From Pseudomonadota bacterium (lineage in GTDB: Bacteria; Pseudomonadota; Gammaproteobacteria; Xanthomonadales; Xanthomonadaceae), in assembly GCA_023423605.1 (NCBI GenBank), contig JAFAFF010000261.1, positions 1 to 12,589 on the forward strand: a stretch of 12,589 nt of DNA, read 5' to 3'. Numbering within the stretch: the first letter of the stretch is position 1; each line of letters begins with the position of its first letter. Positions 6,735-12,589 of this stretch are shown piece after piece. A program made the position numbers and the translations under genes. The notes below the pieces were generated by a model, which was not told where the DNA came from, made no database searches, and saw only the letters and a program-made list of their open reading frames with translations.

Positions 6735-7016
6735 TCACCCGCCGCCGTGGCGGGTTGCGTCGCTTGGGAAGGCCGGCCCGCGCCGCAGCCGGATGGGACC
6801 TCGGCCGATGTCCTGCGGATCCAGGGCTTTGCCCTTCCGGGTGATGACGATGATCCGCTCCCGCGCCAACCGGGCTGCAGCCTTGCGTACAGGTGCCATC
6901 AGCGTGCGCCATTCCGCGTTGGCAGGACATGCCATACGGGCAACTTCGGACGGACAGATGGATGCGTCCGGCAGGCGGTGGTGCAGCAGGCTGATGATGG
7001 CGGCGGCCAGATCCAT
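6735..7016 (-). CDS. DUF3253-family protein
   Basis: This small soluble protein (93 residues from ATG 7016) matches the DUF3253 pattern: an N-terminal helix (MDLAAAIISLL), the RLPDASICPSEVAR motif (14-27), a helix ending in VRKAAARLARE (43-53), a short beta-wing (IIVITRKGK) and the GRGPIRLRRG closing motif (71-80). The layout resembles a winged helix, so nucleic-acid binding is possible, but the family's role is unknown. The frame is open up to an ATG at 7109, which would add 31 residues and overlap the start of the divergent DUF1543 gene. I prefer 7016 because the family motif begins there, though neither start has a good ribosome binding site. Confidence 0.75.
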   Translation of the reverse strand: MDLAAAIISLLHHRLPDASICPSEVARMACPANAEWRTLMAPVRKAAARLARERIIVITRKGKALDPQDIGRGPIRLRRGPAFPSDATRHGGG

Positions 7017-7107
7017 GTTGCCCAGACTGGCATGGCAGAGGATGATTTTCCCGTGCTGGCGGCGATACTCTTCCTGCCGCAGCCTTCCATTCGCAACGGA
7101 GCCGACC

Positions 7108-7662
7108 ATGACCCTGCAGGACGCCCGGCAGCTCTACATGTTCTACGTGGGTGGGCGTGCCGGGCGTAGCAACATCGAGGTGCATGACGTGCAGTTCGCC
7201 GCCGTTGCGCAGGTGGAAGAGGCCTATCCTGCGCTGCGCCAGGCATGGTTCGGCGATGCCGACAGCCTGCACCTGGATGGCTATCTGCGCGTGCGCTGGG
7301 TCGGCGGTTTCGCGGTGTCGCTGGGGGCTTCGCCGTGTAGCAGTGGCCTGCGCCTGTACTTCATCAACATGGGCGGCTATCAGCCGGAGCAGCTTGCTGA
7401 ACTGCATGCGTTCGGGTTGTTCGTCGCAGCGGACGAGGCGGCTGCCAAGGCCATGGCCAGGACGCAGCTGCTGGCCGGCACCCGATTGCGCCACAAGGAC
7501 GATCTGATGGAGGTGGACGATTGTCTGGCACTGCGCGAGGTTGACGGCCTGTACGTGCAGCTGCATGCCGACCCGCAGGGCAGGGCGGACCCGCCCGAAT
7601 GGCAGGGTTACCGCCCCATCAGCGCCGCACGGCTGGCGCGCGCCCGGCGCGCCGGCACCTGA
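7108..7662 (+). CDS. DUF1543-family protein
   Basis: The 184-residue product carries the DUF1543 signature: LYMFYVGGRAGRSNIEVHDVQF near the start (9-30), a strand with SLHLDGYLRVRWV, LYFINMGGYQPEQLAELHAFGLFV in the middle, and HKDDLMEVDDCL toward the C-terminal end. Two related halves are typical of the family. The protein is soluble, without signal peptide. The function is unknown. The start at 7108 is chosen by GGAG 6 bases upstream and by the family's N-terminus; the frame is open far upstream (to 6484) but that part is the shadow of opposite-strand genes. It is transcribed head-to-head with the DUF3253 gene, with only about 90 bases between starts, so the two promoters must lie very close or inside the neighbour's reading frame. 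Confidence 0.85.
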   Translation: MTLQDARQLYMFYVGGRAGRSNIEVHDVQFAAVAQVEEAYPALRQAWFGDADSLHLDGYLRVRWVGGFAVSLGASPCSSGLRLYFINMGGYQPEQLAELHAFGLFVAADEAAAKAMARTQLLAGTRLRHKDDLMEVDDCLALREVDGLYVQLHADPQGRADPPEWQGYRPISAARLARARRAGT

Positions 7663-7707
7663 CGGGTCCGGCCTGAGACCCGGCCACATCCAGGACATCG
7701 CTGTGGC
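7663..7707. terminator. Two adjacent hairpins between convergent genes
   Basis: Directly after the DUF1543 stop, CGGGTC (7663-7668) pairs with GACCCG (7677-7682). Next to it GCCACA (7683-7688) pairs with TGTGGC (7702-7707) around a 13-base loop. Both lie in the 77-base gap before the stop of the convergent SH3 gene. No clear T-run follows, so strength as a terminator is uncertain. Confidence 0.4.
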
Positions 7708-7739
7708 TCCAGACATGACCGGATGAAATGATGCAGCCT

Positions 7740-8189
7740 TCAGCGGTAACGCTTGTTGCCGCCCGAGGTGATGCAGTAGCGGCCGCCGCGGGGCCCTGTG
7801 CAGTTGCCGCTACCTGAGCAGGGGCATGCGCCGGACGATGGCGCCAGGGACTGGCGAGGCAGCGCAGACGGGCGGCTCGGCGCCGGTGTCAGCGCCGTGG
7901 CGTTGCGTTGGTATCCACCGTCTGTACGCCAGCATCCGGCGCCTGCACAGAGCAGGCGGCTGGAAACCCACAAGGCCGATCTGCTGTCGGTTTCCACGTT
8001 CGCCCAACCGGCCTGCTCTCGATTGACCACCACGGCGGTGCCCGGTGATGCAGAACCCACTACGGTGCCGTCGGGGGCGGCGCGCAGATTGGCCGTGGAA
8101 GTGACATACCGGATGTCCTTGCCCTCAGCGAGCGCCAGGGGCGAACACAGCAGATTCAACAGCAACATCAGGACGATCCTTGTGTACAT
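7740..8189 (-). CDS. Secreted SH3-domain protein with C-terminal Cys/GPRGGRY module
   Basis: The 149-residue product begins with a clear signal peptide (MYTRIVLMLLLNLLCSPLALA, cleavage after about residue 21). A bacterial SH3 domain follows (about 26-80: ANLRAAPDG, a Gly-rich turn, GWANVE, LWVSSRLL), a fold that often binds peptidoglycan or cell-surface partners. A short Ala/Pro/Ser linker leads to a compact tail (121-149) with CPCSGSGNC and GPRGGRYCITSGGNKRYR. The GPRGGRY...GG.KRY part resembles the PBCV-type basic adaptor motif. ATG 8189 has AAGGAAG 7 bases upstream, which decides the start against the longer open frame to 8330. It probably acts in the periplasm or at the cell wall. The exact ligand is unknown. 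Confidence 0.85.
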   Translation of the reverse strand: MYTRIVLMLLLNLLCSPLALAEGKDIRYVTSTANLRAAPDGTVVGSASPGTAVVVNREQAGWANVETDSRSALWVSSRLLCAGAGCWRTDGGYQRNATALTPAPSRPSALPRQSLAPSSGACPCSGSGNCTGPRGGRYCITSGGNKRYR

Positions 8190-8550
8190 GGCAGTGCTTC
8201 CTTGAGGTTGAAGGCGGGTCGTCCCCGGGCACCGGGCTTTCGTCGCCGGGGGAGCACCTCGGATAGCGGCCTCCCAGCGCCGGACTGTAGCCGGCACGTG
8301 CGTTGCCGAGGGGAGGCGTGTCGATGGCATCAGGCTACGCCGGCGTCTGGATCCGGCTTGTAGGGAGCGCGCATCCTCGCAGGGGCAGCGCGATGCACCG
8401 CCAGCCCGCCGTGGTCATCGGCATGCGCGGAGGATGGCAGCCATGGCTGTCCGCCGTGACTAGGCTCGATGCCTGCGTCCAGCGTGACGTGCTGTCCAGC
8501 CGCTTGCCTGATGGCGGTTGCCTTGAGAGTCCGCCCATTCGAGGGTTCCC
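8190..8550. other. Divergent intergenic region without a gene
   Basis: This 361-base gap separates the SH3 gene (minus) from the 884-residue protein gene (plus). I see no supported gene. It holds a GC-rich imperfect hairpin at 8222-8253 (8 of 9 pairs, in the SH3 leader) and a perfect 12-base palindrome CAGCCATGGCTG at 8438-8449. No strong sigma-70 promoter was found on either strand, although both flanking genes need one. Confidence 0.5.
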
Positions 8551-11205
8551 ATGCCCAACACTCTTATCTGCCCATGCGGCACCGGTACGTCCATCAACGT
8601 TCATGATGTGGTGCGCGCCGTTGTTCCGGTTCGCTGGCCAGGTGTGCAGCAGGTGGCCAATGGCGCGTTATGGCCAGCGTTGCGCGTGGATCTGCTCACG
8701 CAGAGCCTTGTCCGCAGTGAGCTGGTCGACTGGGGCGCCGCGGTCCTGGCGCGGCGGGCGGCAGGCGCCGCTGAGGCGCTGGTGCCCGGGGTCTCCTGGT
8801 TCCATCATTTCCATTCCGGCTACCGTGCGCTGTCCGCAGCGCGCAGGGGTGACGTGCCGGGTGTGCTGCAGCGACTGCCGTGGCCCGCTCTGCTGCCCAC
8901 TGCCGTCCGCACGATGCTGCATGAAGCGTGGGCCGCGGTAGCGCCCGAACCGCAGCACATGCTTTCCACCTATGACGGCAGCGTGATGCTGCTTGCGACC
9001 GGCGCATTGCTGTGTGATCTGGCGTCGGCGCCGGCAGACAGTCCGGACGCGCAATCATCGCCAGCGCAACAGGCGATGTTGCGCACCGTGCGCGGTGCGC
9101 GGGCCGTACTGGAGAGCCTGCGGGGGATCGGCAATGCGCTTGTAAGCAACCAGGCCCCCGGCGCGGACCTGCCGGCACTTGAGGGGCCGTTGGACGGTAG
9201 CGCGGCGCGAACCGCAACCCTCTCCGACAATGCCACGCAAAACTGTGCTGCACTGTCATTGGCGGGAAGCCAGCTGGTGACTGTCCCGGAACCTGCGGAT
9301 GAAGCGCCAGCGGCGGCCGCCTGGCCTTTTCCCGGTGCCGTTGCCGCACCTGCCAGGAAAGGCAGTGCCCCTCATCCACCGCCCAAGCCGCATCACGGCG
9401 GGCAGGGGATGTCCAAGGGTGGGCGCTCGACGGGGACCCATGCCCGGGCAGGCAGCCGTCGTGTTTCCCACCAGACGTCGCGGCGGCAGCACGCTGACGC
9501 TGGAGAGGAAGGCGAGTTTCGGGCGGGAAGCCAGGCCTCACGCAACCCGGCGGCGATGGTCGGGCATGTCGATGGTCCCAAGGAAGCGATGCAGAACCCT
9601 CTGAACTTCGGCGCGATTGGTTATGCAGGCGGGGATCACAGCGGCAAACGTGACAAGCCGGAAGTACCGGACAGTGTAAAGGCGCCCAGGCTGCGCGTGG
9701 ATGCTGCGGAGCTCATCGTGCAGACCGGTCGCAGGAATCAGGCTGGCAACGTCGCTGGCCGGCGCAATGCACCGCTCCTGCAGGCGCCCCCGGGCCAATC
9801 CCTGCTGGAAGAGTTCGATGACCTGGCCCTGGAGTGTCTGGAGTTTCAGGATGTGGACATGTTGTCGTTGTTGATGAGAGGCCGTCGATACCAGCCGGGC
9901 CTGATACGCGTCTGCGTGGAGCCCGAACAGTCAGCGCAGTTCACTGCGTGGATGAATCAGTCGGCCGACAGCCATCGGAGTATGGGTCAGTGGATGGTGA
10001 GTGCCGCTATTGATGAAGGTATTCCTTCGCAGGACGCCATGGCCGGCAGTGGGCGCCGGCTCGAGGGCCTGGAGGATTTCTTCGAGGGCTTGCCGAATCC
10101 GCCGGAAGCGTCCACCGGACGCGTGTTCACCGTGCTGACGCTTTCGCTGCTCGATGAGGCGTTGCGCAGGGAGGCGGGCAGCTGGAATCTTCCGCGCCTG
10201 CACGCCAATACATTCCGCCTGGTGCGGTTCAAGGCGCTTGACGGTTCGGACCTCCTCTATCTGGCGTACTTCCTGCACCGCGATGCCGGGAATCAGCGCG
10301 GCGTAAACGGCGGCTTCCTGCCGGTGACATCGGATGCCACTGGCACACTTTCAGTTGAAGATCAGGTGCACGGCACGCGTATCACGGCCGCAACGTTGGC
10401 GAATCTGGTGATGTCGGTCCAGCAACTGACCGGACTGCGTTATCTCGGCCAATGGCGTACCGCCAGCGCCCAGCCCACTCCCGTCCCGGCGACCAACCTG
10501 TTTGTTGATGACAATCAGACGCTGGCCACCGGTGCGACAGATCGCCATCTACCCTTCAACGGCAGCCTGCAGTTGTTCGCACCGGTGCTGGTGGAGCTCA
10601 GTGGCCAGTCCGAGCCTGTTCCCATGTATTACGGAAGTTTCATTGTCCGCGCCGACGAAGTGGCCTACTGCGACGAGACAGGAGGCGTCGGCGTGTTGCC
10701 GATGACGACCTCCGACAAAGACTCTGACAGACTGGAGTTGCGCTGCCGGACGTCGGCGGACTGCATCTTCGCCACGAGCCACGGACTGAAGCAGGCAGCT
10801 TCCTACGCCCGTGACGAGGTGTGCGAGCTGTTGCAGCAGAGCGGTCTGGTCAGGCTGCGTGGCCCCGAAGGCTCTGGTGTCGTGTCATCGGTGTGTTCGG
10901 CAGCGGCACCTGGGGACAAGGACGCGGAGTCCGGTGAAGACTGGCCTGAGTTGCTGCCGGAACGTTCAAGTTTCCGCTTTCACGATGGCACGCTGGATTT
11001 TGTGGATCATGATGGTCGCGAGGGTGCGCTGACCCTCGAACGCGTGCCAAGGATGCTGTTGCCGCGTTACCGTCTGCCGCGGGTTCAGGAACCGGCCCAG
11101 CAGGCATTCGCAGCGCAGAATGGCTTTGTGATGGATGTGGTGTATTCGGAAGCCGAGATCGAGAAGCTGTTGCAGGACCGGGGCTATATACGCAGTGCGC
11201 AGTGA
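8551..11205 (+). CDS. Large protein of unknown family (884 aa)
   Basis: I recognise no family. ATG 8551 has GAGGG 5 bases upstream. The N-terminal part (1-210) opens with a CPCG knuckle (C7, C9) and is rich in Ala, Trp and helices, with a WFHHFHSGYR motif near 83-92. Residues about 245-415 are a low-complexity linker rich in Pro, Gly, Ser, Arg and His, probably disordered. A second ordered portion (about 415-770) starts with an acidic helix (LLEEFDDLALECLEFQD) and includes strand-rich stretches such as RVFTVLTLSLLDEALRR, FRLVRFKALDGSDLLYLAYFLHRD and PMYYGSFIVRADEVAY. The C-terminal end (about 795-884) has FRFHDGTLDFVDHDGREG and a charged last helix. No signal peptide, membrane helix, ATPase or nuclease motif is visible. 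It stands alone on its strand, 122 bases before the methylase gene. An effector, structural or defence role would be guesswork. Confidence 0.85.
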   Translation: MPNTLICPCGTGTSINVHDVVRAVVPVRWPGVQQVANGALWPALRVDLLTQSLVRSELVDWGAAVLARRAAGAAEALVPGVSWFHHFHSGYRALSAARRGDVPGVLQRLPWPALLPTAVRTMLHEAWAAVAPEPQHMLSTYDGSVMLLATGALLCDLASAPADSPDAQSSPAQQAMLRTVRGARAVLESLRGIGNALVSNQAPGADLPALEGPLDGSAARTATLSDNATQNCAALSLAGSQLVTVPEPADEAPAAAAWPFPGAVAAPARKGSAPHPPPKPHHGGQGMSKGGRSTGTHARAGSRRVSHQTSRRQHADAGEEGEFRAGSQASRNPAAMVGHVDGPKEAMQNPLNFGAIGYAGGDHSGKRDKPEVPDSVKAPRLRVDAAELIVQTGRRNQAGNVAGRRNAPLLQAPPGQSLLEEFDDLALECLEFQDVDMLSLLMRGRRYQPGLIRVCVEPEQSAQFTAWMNQSADSHRSMGQWMVSAAIDEGIPSQDAMAGSGRRLEGLEDFFEGLPNPPEASTGRVFTVLTLSLLDEALRREAGSWNLPRLHANTFRLVRFKALDGSDLLYLAYFLHRDAGNQRGVNGGFLPVTSDATGTLSVEDQVHGTRITAATLANLVMSVQQLTGLRYLGQWRTASAQPTPVPATNLFVDDNQTLATGATDRHLPFNGSLQLFAPVLVELSGQSEPVPMYYGSFIVRADEVAYCDETGGVGVLPMTTSDKDSDRLELRCRTSADCIFATSHGLKQAASYARDEVCELLQQSGLVRLRGPEGSGVVSSVCSAAAPGDKDAESGEDWPELLPERSSFRFHDGTLDFVDHDGREGALTLERVPRMLLPRYRLPRVQEPAQQAFAAQNGFVMDVVYSEAEIEKLLQDRGYIRSAQ

Positions 11206-11313
11206 TGCCTGTCATCAAGGACGCGTGCGAGCCTTGGCCCAACTGGCAGTGTGCTTCGCCACTGGCGGCTGTACCGCGAACCGTTATGGTGCAGAATCCA
11301 GCCATCATCAGGT

Positions 11314-11323
11314 GAGGGGAGAG
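11314..11323 (+). promoter_or_regulatory. Ribosome binding site of the methylase gene
   Basis: GAGGGGAGAG precedes the TTG at 11328 at a suitable distance and decides this unusual start. A second, stronger AGGAGG at 11335-11340 lies inside the coding region and points to an out-of-frame ATG at 11344 that stops after seven codons. Confidence 0.55.
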
Positions 11324-11327
11324 CGGG

Positions 11328-12431
11328 TTGATCAAGGAGGACGATGCGTATCTGCGTACGCAGTTGATCACCTACATCGGCAACAAGCGTGCATTGTTGC
11401 CCTTCATCGACGCAGGCATTGCCCACGCCAGGACGTGTCTGGGCAAGCAGCGCATCGACTTCCTTGACCTGTTTTCCGGCTCCGGCGTGGTAGCGCGGCT
11501 GGCGCGGCGGCATGCCCGCGTGTTGCATTGCAACGACCTGGAACACTACAGCCTGGTAGGGAACCAGTGCTACCAGCGCAATGGGGATGCCATCGAGGAA
11601 GCGGCACTCAGCGACGAACTGGAGCGCGTGAAGCGCCGCGTCGAAGAGAATCTGGCGCCTGGATTCCTGTGCGATCTTTACGCGCCTTGCAACGATGACG
11701 CCATCCAGCGTGGCGAACGGGTGTTCTATACGCGTCGCAACGCGATGTTCCTGGATACGTTCTGCCAGGTAGTGCAGGAATCTCCGGCGCATCTGCGGCC
11801 TTGCCTGCTGGCGCCGGTGCTGGCGCAGGCATCGATGCACGCCAATACCTCCGGCGTGTTCAAGGGCTTCCACAAGAACCGCGAGGGTATCGGCCAGTTC
11901 GGCGGAACCGCGCGCAATGCATTGCCGCGCATCCTGAAGCCCATCGAAGTACAGGCGCCGGTATCCAGCCGTTTCTCCTGCGATGTACGGCTGTACCAGC
12001 GTGACGCCAACGCGCTGGTGCGCGAACTGGAGCCGGTGGATGTGGCCTATTTCGATCCGCCCTACAACGAACATCCATATGGATCGAACTACTTCATGCT
12101 CAACCTGCTGTGCGATTACCAGCGTCCGGCGCAGGTCAGCCGCGTTTCCGGAATTCCCGTGGACTGGAACCGCTCGGCGTACAACCGCGCCCGCGAGGCC
12201 GAAGCGGCGCTGTTCGATGCGGTGGGCGCGGTAAGGGCAGGTTTCGTGCTCATCTCCTACAACTCGGAGGGATTCATTCCGCACGCGCGTTTCCTGTCGG
12301 CGCTGGAAAACCTTGGCGAGGTCAGCGTGATGGATACCCGGTACAACACCTTCCGGGGCAGCCGGAACCTGGGCAACCGCGATACGCACGTCACCGAGTT
12401 CCTTTATCTGCTGGACAAACGCCAGGGCTGA
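11328..12431 (+). CDS. DNA adenine methyltransferase (D12 class, Dam-like)
   Basis: The product transfers a methyl group from S-adenosylmethionine to N6 of adenine in DNA. Motif order is that of the D12/Dam class: motif X TYIGNKRALLPFI (15-27), motif I FLDLFSGSGVV (45-55) for AdoMet binding, a central variable region likely to hold the target-recognition domain (about 80-200), and the catalytic motif IV DPPY (243-246) in YFDPPYNEHPYGSNYF. Length (367) is somewhat above the 270-300 typical of Dam. The start is TTG 11328: an in-frame TGA lies 15 bases upstream and no in-frame ATG or GTG precedes motif X. No restriction endonuclease gene is adjacent, so it looks like an orphan methylase. It could serve regulation or protection from an unlinked nuclease. 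The target sequence cannot be read from the protein. Confidence 0.9.
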   Translation: MIKEDDAYLRTQLITYIGNKRALLPFIDAGIAHARTCLGKQRIDFLDLFSGSGVVARLARRHARVLHCNDLEHYSLVGNQCYQRNGDAIEEAALSDELERVKRRVEENLAPGFLCDLYAPCNDDAIQRGERVFYTRRNAMFLDTFCQVVQESPAHLRPCLLAPVLAQASMHANTSGVFKGFHKNREGIGQFGGTARNALPRILKPIEVQAPVSSRFSCDVRLYQRDANALVRELEPVDVAYFDPPYNEHPYGSNYFMLNLLCDYQRPAQVSRVSGIPVDWNRSAYNRAREAEAALFDAVGAVRAGFVLISYNSEGFIPHARFLSALENLGEVSVMDTRYNTFRGSRNLGNRDTHVTEFLYLLDKRQG

Positions 12432-12467
12432 CGCGGCGCATGGGGCCGACGGGCCCGGACGGAAGGG

Positions 12468-12473
12468 TACAAT
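12468..12473 (+). promoter_or_regulatory. -10 element of the probable mntR gene
   Basis: TACAAT (5 of 6 matches to TATAAT) lies 35 bases before the start codon at 12509, with only a weak -35 (CCGACG, 16 bases upstream). The GGGTACAATGGGCGCC context looks like a vegetative promoter of this group. Transcription would begin near 12480. Confidence 0.5.
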
Positions 12474-12508
12474 GGGCGCCTGTCATTGAACCGCCGGCCG
12501 GAGCCTGC

Positions 12509-12589
12509 ATGCCGAACACGCCCCGCCCCAGACCCAGCCTGCCGGACACCCAGGTACATGTGGACGGGTTCGCGCAGGTGCGTGAGGCA
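12509..12589 (+). CDS. mntR: Probable manganese-responsive regulator MntR, N-terminal fragment
   Basis: Only 27 codons are in the window. After a Pro/Arg-rich lead, residues 16-27 read VHVDGFAQVREA, closely like the VEGFRQVREAHRRE segment just before the winged helix of proteobacterial MntR. MntR is a DtxR-family repressor that binds Mn(II) and controls manganese uptake and export genes. ATG 12509 has GGAG 5 bases upstream and a good -10 (TACAAT) 35 bases before it. The DNA-binding and metal-binding residues lie beyond the edge, so the call rests on this short match. Confidence 0.7.
   Translation, partial: MPNTPRPRPSLPDTQVHVDGFAQVREA

Noticed and set aside
6604..7716. Minus-strand frame of 370 residues and plus-strand extension from 6484
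   Set aside because: Both are read-through shadows of the DUF3253 and DUF1543 genes; their sequences are Arg/Pro-rich and carry no family motif outside the accepted parts.
8696..9541. Long minus-strand frame within the 884-residue gene
   Set aside because: Arg/Pro/Ala-rich antisense frame with no ribosome binding site or motif.
8551..11205. Type IV secretion effector (XVIPCD-type) reading of the 884-residue protein
   Set aside because: I could not find the conserved C-terminal motifs of that domain or a glutamine-rich tail.
11184..12389. Minus-strand frame of 401 residues
   Set aside because: It is antisense to the methylase, whose motifs are unmistakable. Long antisense frames are expected at this GC content.
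310..12431. A restriction-modification pair formed by the HNH nuclease and the adenine methylase
   Set aside because: They lie about 10 kb apart on opposite strands with unrelated genes between, so nothing in the sequence links them.

Overview
The window is high-GC bacterial DNA that looks like a member of the Xanthomonadaceae, most likely Stenotrophomonas or a close relative. This rests on codon use, on the secreted SH3 protein with a cysteine/GPRGGRY tail, and on the start of an MntR-type regulator at the right edge. It is inferred from sequence character, not from a database match. No tRNA, rRNA, CRISPR array or replication origin was seen.

Left part (1-3300). The window opens with the left end of an IS3-family insertion sequence: the first codons of orfA on the minus strand and a TG...CA-type terminus at 126. 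Minus-strand genes follow: a possible 33-residue Cys-rich ORF, an HNH_2-type endonuclease, an exported alpha/beta-hydrolase esterase and an unrecognised helical protein of 138 residues. A gene-poor stretch of about 460 bases (2842-3301), rich in inverted repeats, ends this part.

Middle part (3302-8189). A SRAP (HMCES/YedK-type) protein carries an unusual charged, helical insertion. A 79-residue zinc-ribbon protein and a short BLUF blue-light sensor are divergently transcribed from an AT-richer intergenic region with two palindromes. They are followed by a DUF2254 membrane protein, a head-to-head pair of DUF3253 and DUF1543 proteins, and a secreted SH3-domain protein. Several of the convergent gene ends have small hairpins that could be terminators.

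Right part (8190-12589). A large plus-strand gene encodes an 884-residue protein with no family I recognise: two ordered-looking portions joined by a long low-complexity linker. A D12-class (Dam-like) DNA adenine methyltransferase follows on the same strand, apparently starting at TTG. The window ends in the first 27 codons of a probable mntR.

The genes do not form one clear pathway. Several act on DNA (IS transposase, HNH nuclease, SRAP, adenine methylase), but they are scattered on both strands and nothing shows that they form one system. The least explained object is the 884-residue protein next to the methylase.
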